The position numbers and the translations under genes were made by a program. A stretch of 64,000 nt of DNA from an uncultured Phycicoccus sp. GTDB lineage: Bacteria; Actinomycetota; Actinomycetes; Actinomycetales; Dermatophilaceae. The notes under the pieces were generated by a model. The model saw only the letters and a program-made list of their open reading frames with translations, was not told the origin of the DNA and did not search any database. The stretch lies in NCBI RefSeq assembly GCF_947495705.1, contig NZ_CANLZR010000013.1, positions 1 to 64,000 of the forward strand. Direction: 5' to 3'. Of the stretch, positions 50,465-57,820 are shown one piece after another (position 1 is the first letter of the stretch; each line of letters opens with the position of its first letter).

Positions 50465-51025
50465 ATGGGCGAGGAACCGCGCAGCACGTATCTCCTCGTC
50501 GACGGGGAGAACATCGACGCCACTCTCGGCACCTCGATCCTCGGTCGGCGTCCCCGGCCCGAGGAGCGCCCGCGCTGGGAGCGACTCCTGCAGTTCGCCC
50601 AGGACCGGTGGCAGCAGCCCGCGACCGGCCTCTTCTTCCTCGCGGCGAACACCGAGCTCCCGATGTCCTTCGTCCAGGCGCTCCTCGCCATCGGGTACCG
50701 GCCGGTGCCGCTGTCCGGCGGCGCGGGCCAGAAGGTCGTCGACATCGCGATCCAGCGGACCCTCGAGGAGCTGCGGCACCGCGACGCGGACGTTCTCCTC
50801 GTCAGCAACGACGGCGACTTCGTCGAGCAGGTCGGCGCGCTCCTGGACGGGCGGCGGGTCGGGGTCGTCGGGTTCGTCGAGTTCCGCAACCACGCCTTCG
50901 TCGAGCTGACCGACCAGGGGCTGGAGACCTTCGACCTCGAGTACGACGTCAGCGCCTTCAACGCCCGCCTGCCGCGGGTGCGGGTCATCCCGATCGACGA
51001 GTTCGACCCGGCCGACTTCCTGTAG
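50465..51025 (+). CDS. NYN-domain (PIN-like) predicted ribonuclease
   Basis: Protein of 186 residues with a NYN/LabA-type fold. The acidic metal-site residues are visible in YLLVDGENIDATLG near residue 15, KVVDIAIQRTLEEL near residue 95 and DVLLVSNDGDFVEQVGALL near residue 115. Relatives process or degrade RNA. TACGCT six bases before the ATG at 50465 supports a leaderless start rather than the GTG further upstream. It stands alone between divergent and convergent neighbours. Confidence 0.87.
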   Translation: MGEEPRSTYLLVDGENIDATLGTSILGRRPRPEERPRWERLLQFAQDRWQQPATGLFFLAANTELPMSFVQALLAIGYRPVPLSGGAGQKVVDIAIQRTLEELRHRDADVLLVSNDGDFVEQVGALLDGRRVGVVGFVEFRNHAFVELTDQGLETFDLEYDVSAFNARLPRVRVIPIDEFDPADFL

Positions 51026-51056
51026 CCCGCCCGGGCGCCCTCGGCGCCCCGGCCGG

Positions 51057-51977
51057 TCAGGTGCGGTTGGTGAAGGCGACCGACACGTCGTCGTCGGACC
51101 ACACCTCGACGCCGGCGAGCGAGCCCGGCGCCACGGCGATCCGGCCCTGCCGCTCCGGCGGGACGCCGAGGACGTGGCCCAGCACGGCCCGCACCGTGTC
51201 GGCCGGACACACGACCACGGTGGTCCCCCCGCGTGCCACGACCCGGCTCCAGGCGTCGACGACGTCACCGCCGGCCGACCACCCCGCGTCGACGACCGAC
51301 TTGGCGGCGAGCACGTCGCCCACCTCGGCGGCGGTCTCGACGGCGGCGTCGCCGGGAGCCGTGACGAGACATCGGGGCGCGGCACCGAGCAGCCGCCCGA
51401 CCGCGGCGGCCGCGCTGGCTGCGCCGTCGCCCTCGGCGGCCGCGACGAGCACGACCCGGACCGGGGTGCCCTCTCGCTTCGCCACCGGGGCACAGGCCGC
51501 CGCCGGGGCCGGGTCGGGGTCCGTGACGTCGCCGAGATCGTGGCGCCGGTCGATGGTCAGGCCGTCCATGCCGTCGTTGGACAGGGCGTCGGCGGCCGCG
51601 TTCTCGGCCCGGGGCATCCACTCGTAGCGCACCGACCCCCCGGCCGCGCGGATCGCGTCGGCGATGTCGCGTGCCTCGAGCGCGAGCCGGCGCATGTCCT
51701 CGTGCTTGATCTTCCAGGTGCCCGACATCTGCTCGACGACGAGCTTGGAGTCCATCCGCACGAGCACGTCGGCGCCCGGGTCGATGGCGTGCGCGGCCGC
51801 GAGCCCGGCGATGAGCCCGCGGTACTCGGCGACGTTGTTCGAGGCCTTGCCCAGCGGCTCGGCGCGCTCCGCGAGGAGGGCACCGGTCGCGGTGTCGCGG
51901 ACGAGGGCGCCGTACCCGGCCACCCCGGGGTTCCCGCGCGACCCGCCGTCGGCCTCGACGGTGAGCCGCCGGCTCAC
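51057..51977 (-). CDS. RNase HI fused to a degenerate histidine-phosphatase domain
   Basis: The N-terminal 140 residues are RNase HI: VEADGGSRGNPGVAGYGALV, then NNVAEYRGLIAGL, VRMDSKLVVEQMSG and the last Asp in ENAAADALSND. In actinobacterial homologues the C-terminal half is a phosphatase with LVRHGE, SSPLxRAxxTA and VVSH motifs. Here the corresponding segments read VVLVAAAEGDGA, CLVTAPGDAAVETA and TVVVCPADTVRAVLG, so RHG and both further catalytic sites are gone. The 306-residue length is also shorter than usual. The GTG at 51977 overlaps the zinc-ribbon stop (GTGA). RNase H activity is expected; phosphatase activity is not. Confidence 0.9.
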   Translation of the reverse strand: MSRRLTVEADGGSRGNPGVAGYGALVRDTATGALLAERAEPLGKASNNVAEYRGLIAGLAAAHAIDPGADVLVRMDSKLVVEQMSGTWKIKHEDMRRLALEARDIADAIRAAGGSVRYEWMPRAENAAADALSNDGMDGLTIDRRHDLGDVTDPDPAPAAACAPVAKREGTPVRVVLVAAAEGDGAASAAAAVGRLLGAAPRCLVTAPGDAAVETAAEVGDVLAAKSVVDAGWSAGGDVVDAWSRVVARGGTTVVVCPADTVRAVLGHVLGVPPERQGRIAVAPGSLAGVEVWSDDDVSVAFTNRT

Positions 51978-52711
51978 AGTCCCGACTCGGGGGTGCGCAC
52001 GAGGATGCGGCGGCACTCCTCGCAGCGGAGCACCTCGTCCTCCTCGGCGCCACGGATCCGCTGGAGGTCGACCGGGTTGAGCTCGAGCTGGCAGCCGCCG
52101 CACCGACGCTGCCGCAGCGGCGCCGCCCCGGTGCCCGAGGTCGTGCGGATCTTCTCGTACAGGGCGACGAGGTCCGCCCCGGCCTCGTCGACGATGGTCT
52201 CGCGCGGCGCGGCGACCTCCGCGGCCTCGGCGTCGAGCCGGCTCAGCGCGGCGTCACGGTCCGCCACGAGCGCGTCGATGCGCTCGGTGAGCCGGGCGCG
52301 GCCGGCCTCCAGCTCACGGACGTCGTGCTCGGCGGCCTCCGCCCGCTCCATGACCTCGAGCTCGACGTCCTCGAGCTCGCTCTGGCGCCGCTGGAGCGAC
52401 TCCAGCTCGTGCTGGAGCGCCTGGAGGTCCTTGGCCGTCCCGGTCCCCGCGTCGAGCCGGGCCCGGTCGCGGGCGGCGCGGTCGCGGACGAGCTGGACAT
52501 CGGCCTCGGCCTTGGCGACCTCGCGCTGGACGTCGCCGAGCTCGGTGCGGGAGCGGACGAGCTGGTCGTCGAGGAGCCGGGCCTTGTCCTCGAGGTCGGC
52601 GAGCTCCGCGAGCTGCGGGAGGGTCCGGCGGGCGTGCGCGATCTGGCCGAGCCGGGTGTCGACGGCCTGGAGGTCGAGCAGCCGCAGCTGCCGGGCGGAC
52701 TCGGCTCTCAC
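51974..52711 (-). CDS. Coiled-coil zinc-ribbon protein (DUF164 family)
   Basis: Protein of 245 residues: a long helical hairpin coiled coil covers about residues 20-170, then a C4 zinc ribbon, CGGCQLELNP and later CEECRRIL, near the C-terminus. The family occurs across bacteria next to Nif3 and RNase H genes, and is of unknown biochemical role, with proposed links to nucleic-acid or secretion functions. The GTG at 52711 overlaps the nif3-like stop by GTGA, so all three genes are coupled. Confidence 0.9.
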   Translation of the reverse strand: MRAESARQLRLLDLQAVDTRLGQIAHARRTLPQLAELADLEDKARLLDDQLVRSRTELGDVQREVAKAEADVQLVRDRAARDRARLDAGTGTAKDLQALQHELESLQRRQSELEDVELEVMERAEAAEHDVRELEAGRARLTERIDALVADRDAALSRLDAEAAEVAAPRETIVDEAGADLVALYEKIRTTSGTGAAPLRQRRCGGCQLELNPVDLQRIRGAEEDEVLRCEECRRILVRTPESGL

Positions 52712-53559
52712 GGACTACCTCCCTCGTCGGCACCGACGACGAACGTCCAGGGGTCGGTGCGCACTGTGCTGATGTGGGTCACCACCCTAGTGGCGCCCGC
52801 ACCGAGCGCCGCACGCAGTGCCCGGTCCGCGCGGAGCAGCCACACGTACTCGCTGGCCCAGTGGCCGGCGTCCACGAGGTACGGCGGCCCGCCGCGGCTC
52901 TCCTCGCGGGCCTCGAGCGCCGGGTGGTGCCGGAGGTCGGCCGTCACGTACACGTCGGCCCCGCCGGCCCGGACCGCGTCGAACAGGTCGTCGCCGGACC
53001 CGCCGAGCACCGCGACGCGCCGCACGAGGGCGTCCGGCGGGCCGGCCACCCGGATGCCGCCCGCCGTCGCCGGCAGGTGGGCCGTCAGGTCCTCGACGAA
53101 CGTCCGCAGCAGCACCGGCTCGGCGAGGTCGCCGACCCGGCCCAGTGGCTGGTCCTCCACCATCGCCAGCGGCTGGGTGGCACCGAGGCCGCACGCGTCG
53201 GCGAGCGCCTCGCACACGCCTTCGGCCGCGACGTCCGCGTTGGTGTGCGCCACGTAGAGCGCGACGTCGCCGACGACGAGGTCGGTGACGGTGGCGCCCT
53301 TGGCCGACGTCGTCGCGACCGAGTGCACCCCGCGCAGCAACAACGGGTGGTGGGTGATCAGGAGGTCCGCCCCGAGGTCGCGGGCCTCGGCGACGACCGC
53401 CAGGGTGGGGTCGACGGCGAGGTGGATCCGCCGCACCGGCTGCTCGAGGTCGCCGGTGACGAGCCCCACCTCGTCCCAGGACTGCGCCGTGGCGGGCGGG
53501 TACAGGTGCTCGACGACGTCGAGCACCTCGTGCAGGGTCAACGGCTCGTCGTCGCTCAT
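52708..53559 (-). CDS. Nif3-like dinuclear metal protein (YbgI family)
   Basis: Protein of 283 residues that forms a toroidal hexamer with a di-metal site in homologues. Metal ligands are visible in DLLITHHPLLLRG near residue 65, YVAHTNADVAAEG near residue 105 and DAGHWASEYVW near residue 240. The function is not settled; GTP cyclohydrolase-like activity has been suggested for some members. The ATG at 53559 lies two bases from the 3' end of tRNA-Val, with no Shine-Dalgarno sequence, so tRNA processing would leave a nearly leaderless mRNA. Confidence 0.92.
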   Translation of the reverse strand: MSDDEPLTLHEVLDVVEHLYPPATAQSWDEVGLVTGDLEQPVRRIHLAVDPTLAVVAEARDLGADLLITHHPLLLRGVHSVATTSAKGATVTDLVVGDVALYVAHTNADVAAEGVCEALADACGLGATQPLAMVEDQPLGRVGDLAEPVLLRTFVEDLTAHLPATAGGIRVAGPPDALVRRVAVLGGSGDDLFDAVRAGGADVYVTADLRHHPALEAREESRGGPPYLVDAGHWASEYVWLLRADRALRAALGAGATRVVTHISTVRTDPWTFVVGADEGGSP

Positions 53560-53560
53560 G

Positions 53561-53633
53561 TGGGCCCGGCCGGGATCGAACCGACGACCGACGCGGTGTA
53601 AACGCGGCGCTCTACCAGCTGAGCTACAGGCCC
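53561..53633 (-). tRNA. tRNA-Val (anticodon TAC)
   Basis: A cloverleaf of 73 bases. Acceptor strands GGGCCTG and CGGGCCC pair, with one G-T. The D arm is GCTC-AGCTGGTA-GAGC. The anticodon arm CCGCG-TTTACAC-CGCGT has TAC at positions 34-36, and the T arm is GTCGG-TTCGATC-CCGGC. The CCA end is not encoded. It is immediately followed on the same strand by the Nif3-like gene. Confidence 0.96.
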
Positions 53634-53702
53634 CGGGCGGCCCACCCTGCCACGGGTGGCACCGGCCGCGCGGTCATTGTGGCAGGTCGCGGGGCCACGC
53701 CG

Positions 53703-54182
53703 TCAGACGGCGAGGGCGGCGACCTGGGTGGGCAGCTCCGAGAAGTCCCGCTGCTCGCCGGTCTCGTTGATGAGCGTCCAGGCGATGCGGCGGTCACGGT
53801 CGACGAGGAAGGTGCCGCGCAGGGCGGCTCCGGTGTTCTCGTTGAGGACGCCGTAGGCCCGCGCGACGGCGCCGTGCGGCCAGGCGTCGGAGAGCAGCGG
53901 GAAGAAGTACCCCTGGATGTCGGCCCACGCCCGGACGCTGAAGATCGCGTCGCACGAGATGCACACGACCTGGAGGTCGTCGCTGACGAACCGCTCCAGG
54001 TGGTCGCGGATCTCGTCGAGCTCGCCGGTGCAGATCCCCGAGAACGCCCAGGGGTAGAAGACGACGACGACGTTGCGGTCGGCCGTGAGCGCCGAGAGCG
54101 ACACATCCGCCCCGTTCTGGTCGCGGAGCGTGAAGTCTGGGGCCTCGTCACCGATCGAGAGCGGACGGGTGGGCAGGGTCAT
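53703..54182 (-). CDS. ahpE: AhpE-type one-cysteine peroxiredoxin
   Basis: Thiol peroxidase of 159 residues that reduces peroxides. APDFTLRDQNGADVSLSAL precedes the active site VVVFYPWAFSGICTGELDEI, where the peroxidatic cysteine is in the ICTGEL segment near residue 52. FPLLSDAWPHGAVARAYGV is typical of AhpE. A second cysteine in VCISCDAIF might form a resolving disulfide. The ATG at 54182 has AGGA about nine bases upstream. Synteny with DUF3052 and aceE matches M. tuberculosis. Confidence 0.92.
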   Translation of the reverse strand: MTLPTRPLSIGDEAPDFTLRDQNGADVSLSALTADRNVVVVFYPWAFSGICTGELDEIRDHLERFVSDDLQVVCISCDAIFSVRAWADIQGYFFPLLSDAWPHGAVARAYGVLNENTGAALRGTFLVDRDRRIAWTLINETGEQRDFSELPTQVAALAV

Positions 54183-54243
54183 ATGTCCATCCTGCCAGCC
54201 GGGACCCGCCCGACCCAGCCGGGCGTCCCGGCCTCTACAGGGG

Positions 54244-54681
54244 TCAGCGGCGGGCGGTCTTCGGGGCCACGAGCTTGTGCGCCCGCCAGGTGTCGGCCGC
54301 GTTGAACGTCCCGGCGAGGTGCAGGCCGGTGACGACCGCGGCCTCGTCGATGTCGCTCGGGTCGATCTCGTCGTCCCCGCGCGGGGTGAGGAGCACGACG
54401 AAGCCGCCCTCCTCGAGGACGCCGACCATGTCGACGAGCGCATCGCCGAGGTCGCCGTCCTCGGGGCGGAACCACAGGAGCACGGCGTCGGCGACGCCGG
54501 TGTACTCGTCGTCCTCCATCTCGGCACCGCAGGCGGCCTCGACGGCGAACCGGAACGCGTCATCGACGTCGGCGTCGTAGCCGAACTCCTGGATGACCTG
54601 GTCCCGGGCGAATCCGAGTCTGTCGACGGCCGCGGTTCCGGTGGTGCCCGGGTCCACCGGGGGCGGGGCGGGGGTGTTCAC
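54244..54681 (-). CDS. DUF3052 family protein
   Basis: Acidic protein of 145 residues. LGFARDQVIQEFGYDADVDD, followed by FVVLLTPRGDDEIDPSDIDEA and TFNAADTWRAHKLVAPKT, is characteristic of DUF3052, an actinobacterial family of unknown function that usually lies near aceE and ahpE. The GTG at 54681 is preceded by GAGAGG. There is no signal peptide or membrane segment. The linkage suggests a role tied to central metabolism or redox balance, but there is no direct evidence. Confidence 0.88.
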   Translation of the reverse strand: MNTPAPPPVDPGTTGTAAVDRLGFARDQVIQEFGYDADVDDAFRFAVEAACGAEMEDDEYTGVADAVLLWFRPEDGDLGDALVDMVGVLEEGGFVVLLTPRGDDEIDPSDIDEAAVVTGLHLAGTFNAADTWRAHKLVAPKTARR

Positions 54682-54717
54682 GCGGTCAAACCTCTCATAT
54701 CGCTCGTCCTGAAGGGA

Positions 54718-56277
54718 CTAGTCCACCAACGGGGGCGCGTCGGGTGCAAGCGGGTCCACGGTTTCGGCGACGGAGTGGGGGGCTCCGGCCGGCCCGCGGG
54801 TGCCGGTCGCGGGTCGTCGCGCCTCGCGCGCGTGGTCACCGACGACGGCGAGGAAGGCCTCGGCGTCGGCGGCGGCGAGGTGCGGGACGACGGCGGCGAC
54901 CGGGCCGGGCGTCGAGACGACCCGGGCGCTCGCCAGGCCGAGGCGGGCCTGGAGCGGGCCACGGGACAGGGTGATCGACTGCACCCGGGCGTGCGGGACG
55001 AACACGGCGTGCCGGGTCCACCGGCCCGACCGGATGTGGACCGCGCCGGGCGACAGCGCGTAGCCGATGCGGCGCCACGCCCAGGGGTCGAGCAGGCGCG
55101 CCTCGCGGGGCGGGCCGACCCAGCCGGCGTCCGGGCCGGTGCCCTGCAGGGCGTCGAGCACCAGCGGGTCGTCGGGGCGCACCCCCAGCGTCGCGAGGAC
55201 CAGCAACGTCTCGTCGAGCGTCCCGACCGGCAGCAGCGTCGTCTCGTCACCGCCGGAGTCGTCGCCCTGGACCCCGGCGACGTTGACCCGGACCCGCCAC
55301 CAGCCCCACGGGCGCCACCACAGCGGCTGGACGGCCTCGACCGCCTGGAGCCGGTGCAGGGGCACGCTCGAGGTGCGCAGGTCGGTGAGGCCGTGCCGGA
55401 CGCGGACCGAGGTGCCCGTGCGTGCGATCGAGAAGTTGCCGTGGACGAGCAGCTCCTTGACCCGGCCGATGGCCAGGCCGAGGACGACGGGGATGAGCGC
55501 GGGAGCGCCGGCGAGGACGCGGATCCCCTGCTCGGCGATCCCGACGGCGGTCAGCCCCACGAGGACGATGGCCCCGAGGACGATGGTGGAGCCGTGCAGG
55601 ATCGTCGCGACGAAGAGCCGGTCGTTGGGGACGGTGACCAGCGGCGCCGCGTCCTCGGCGCGGACGGCCGCGGCCGGTGGCGCGCCGGGAGCGGCCGGGT
55701 CGCGGGGGTCGCGGGGGTCGGCCCAGGCGCCCTGCTCGTCGGCTCGACCCGCCAGCTCCAGCAGGTGGGCCCGGACCTCCTCGGCCCGGCCGGCGTCGAG
55801 GAAGGCGAGGGTCAGCTGGGAGTCCGACCCGCCCGCCGACTGGACGACGACCTGGGCGAGCCCGAGGAGCCGGGCCAGCAGCGGCCTCGTGGTCTCGACG
55901 GCCTGGATCCGCTCGAGCGGGACCTGCCGGTGCTGCCGGAACACCACCCCCGAGCGCAGCTCGACCTGCCGGGCCGTCACCCGGAACCGCGCGAAGCGCC
56001 AGCTGACCCAGCTGCCGCCGGCCACCGCGGCGATGACGAGGACGAGCAGCGCGAGCGCGACGACCGGATGGGTGGTGTACGAGAACTCGCGGCCGGCGTC
56101 CCCGCCGTCGGGGAGGTCCCCGGGCACGACGGTGCCCGGGTCGAAGGACCCGAGGACGTTGTCGAACAGCTGGCTCACGCCGTACCCGAGTACGGCGAGC
56201 ATGACGATGCCGCCGCGGAGCAGCGGCGAGAGGGGGTGCAGCCGCTGCCAGCCCTCGTCGTCGTGCGGCTCGGTCAC
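54718..56277 (-). CDS. PH-domain membrane protein, YdbT type
   Basis: Membrane protein of 519 residues with bacterial PH (bPH_2) domains arranged around about four transmembrane segments (two near residues 22-90 and two near residues 225-270). Repeated PH-domain cores are FRVTARQVELRSGVVFRQHR with VPLERIQAVE, and SIARTGTSVRVRHGLTD with SVPLHRLQAVE. A third is GYALSPGAVHIRSGRWTRH. The function is unknown; YdbS/YdbT pairs in Bacillus affect sensitivity to amylolysin-type antimicrobials. The GTG at 56277 overlaps the ydbS-type stop by GTGA. Confidence 0.88.
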   Translation of the reverse strand: MTEPHDDEGWQRLHPLSPLLRGGIVMLAVLGYGVSQLFDNVLGSFDPGTVVPGDLPDGGDAGREFSYTTHPVVALALLVLVIAAVAGGSWVSWRFARFRVTARQVELRSGVVFRQHRQVPLERIQAVETTRPLLARLLGLAQVVVQSAGGSDSQLTLAFLDAGRAEEVRAHLLELAGRADEQGAWADPRDPRDPAAPGAPPAAAVRAEDAAPLVTVPNDRLFVATILHGSTIVLGAIVLVGLTAVGIAEQGIRVLAGAPALIPVVLGLAIGRVKELLVHGNFSIARTGTSVRVRHGLTDLRTSSVPLHRLQAVEAVQPLWWRPWGWWRVRVNVAGVQGDDSGGDETTLLPVGTLDETLLVLATLGVRPDDPLVLDALQGTGPDAGWVGPPREARLLDPWAWRRIGYALSPGAVHIRSGRWTRHAVFVPHARVQSITLSRGPLQARLGLASARVVSTPGPVAAVVPHLAAADAEAFLAVVGDHAREARRPATGTRGPAGAPHSVAETVDPLAPDAPPLVD

Positions 56278-56801
56278 AGCCCCGCCCGTTGCGCTTCGCC
56301 CCGCGCGGCGAGGCGGGTGCGCAGCGCCTCGGCCTCGGCCGTCGGCAGACCCGGCAGCGACCCGCCGCTCTCGGGCGAGGCGGTGTGGATCTCGCAGGTG
56401 GCGAGGCCGAAGGCACGGACCAGGGGCCCGGACTGGATGTCGACGTACTGCAGCCGGCCGTACGGGACGCTGACGAGGCTCCGGAACAGCCGGCCCTTGC
56501 GGATGACGATCTCCTCGTCGAGCTCGACCCAGGAGATGGCCGACACCTGCCGGCGGATGATCCAGGCGCCCCAGGCCCCGAGGGCGAGCAGCGCCGCCGT
56601 TCCGAGCCACACGAAGGGGCTGACCAGGGCGGCGACGACGACGGACGCGAGCAGCGGGACGACGAGGAACACCCCGAGCACGATGAGGCGCACGGTGGCG
56701 AGCGCGGGCGAGACCGGGCGCCACGGCAGTGGCCCGCCGTGCAGGGTCACCTCCGGGTTAGGCCCGGCCGGCTCGACGGGGGGCACCAGATGCTCGGTCA
56801 T
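56274..56801 (-). CDS. PH-domain membrane protein, YdbS type
   Basis: Partner of the YdbT-type protein, 175 residues. Two transmembrane segments (VRLIVLGVFLVVPLLASVVV and WLGTAALLALGAWGAWII) precede a single bPH_2 domain with ELDEEIVIRKGRLFRSLVSV and VPYGRLQYVDIQSGPLVRAF. CAGACT lies six bases before the ATG at 56801, a weak leaderless-type -10. It is divergent from fdhD across a 64-base gap. Confidence 0.88.
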   Translation of the reverse strand: MTEHLVPPVEPAGPNPEVTLHGGPLPWRPVSPALATVRLIVLGVFLVVPLLASVVVAALVSPFVWLGTAALLALGAWGAWIIRRQVSAISWVELDEEIVIRKGRLFRSLVSVPYGRLQYVDIQSGPLVRAFGLATCEIHTASPESGGSLPGLPTAEAEALRTRLAARGEAQRAGL

Positions 56802-56865
56802 GCCCCCAGTCTGCCCGAGGCCTCCGTCATCCCCACGGGCCCCCACGGTGTGTTTGGATGCGCAC

Positions 56866-57723
56866 ATGGGCCGGGTGACGACGCGGGTGCCCCGTACGCG
56901 TTTCGACGTCGAACGGGACGCCAGCGTGACGCGGCCCGACACCGTCGCCGTCGAGGAGCCGCTCGAGATCCGGGTCGGCGAGACGGTCGTCACCACGACG
57001 ATGCGCACCCCGGGTGACGACTTCGACCTCGTCCTGGGGCACCTGCTCACCGAGGGGATGATCGGCTCGGCCCGCGACGTCGGCACGATGATGCACTGCA
57101 CCGACGTCGGGCCCGACGGGTCACCGACGTTCAACGTCGTCGAGGCCGCCCTCTCCCCCGGCTCGGTCCTGCTGCGGCCGGCCCGCGAGCGCACCGAGGC
57201 CATGACGAGCGCCTGCGGAGTCTGTGGCTCCGCCTCCGTCGACGCGGTCCGCACGGCGAGCCGCTTCGACGTCGCGAGCGACCCGGGGGCGGTGAGCCCC
57301 ACGGTCCTCGTCGGCCTCCCCGACGCGTTGCGGGGGCGGCAGGCCGCCTTCGACCGCACGGGGGGCATGCACGCGGCCGGGGTGGCCGCGGCGGACGGGT
57401 CGCTCCTCGTCGTCCGCGAGGACGTGGGCCGGCACAACGCCGTCGACAAGGCGGTCGGGGCGCTGGCGCGCGACCGGGAGGTGCCGTTCGCCGGCGCGGT
57501 CCTCGTCGTCACGTCCCGGGCCAGCTTCGAGATCGTCCAGAAGGCCGCGGTCGCCGGGCTCCCCGTCGTCGTCGCCGTGGGGGCCCCGACCTCGCTCGCG
57601 GTCGACCTCGCCCGCGAGGTGGGCATCACCCTGGTGGCCTTCACCCGGCCCCCGCAGTTCTCCGTCTACACCCGCCCCGACCGGGTCGTCACCGGCGCCG
57701 ACGAGGGGCGTACCGCCCAGTAG
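56866..57723 (+). CDS. fdhD: Formate dehydrogenase accessory sulfurtransferase FdhD
   Basis: Carries sulfur from IscS to the molybdenum cofactor of formate dehydrogenases. The 285-residue protein has the sulfur-carrying CxxC in TSACGVCGSASVDAV near residue 115, EEPLEIRVGETVVTTTMRTPGDDFDL at the start, VREDVGRHNAVDKAVGAL and a terminal YTRPDRV segment. No formate dehydrogenase gene is in the window. TTGGAT six bases before the ATG at 56866 could be a leaderless -10. Confidence 0.94.
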   Translation: MGRVTTRVPRTRFDVERDASVTRPDTVAVEEPLEIRVGETVVTTTMRTPGDDFDLVLGHLLTEGMIGSARDVGTMMHCTDVGPDGSPTFNVVEAALSPGSVLLRPARERTEAMTSACGVCGSASVDAVRTASRFDVASDPGAVSPTVLVGLPDALRGRQAAFDRTGGMHAAGVAAADGSLLVVREDVGRHNAVDKAVGALARDREVPFAGAVLVVTSRASFEIVQKAAVAGLPVVVAVGAPTSLAVDLAREVGITLVAFTRPPQFSVYTRPDRVVTGADEGRTAQ

Positions 57724-57820
57724 TGCGGACCTGATTGTGACGGAGGCCGCGTAGGGGTGAAAGATGGGTGGACCGGCCCCTGACCGGGGTGCGGTTCGCG
57801 ACCGGTGAAAGGACGAGCGC

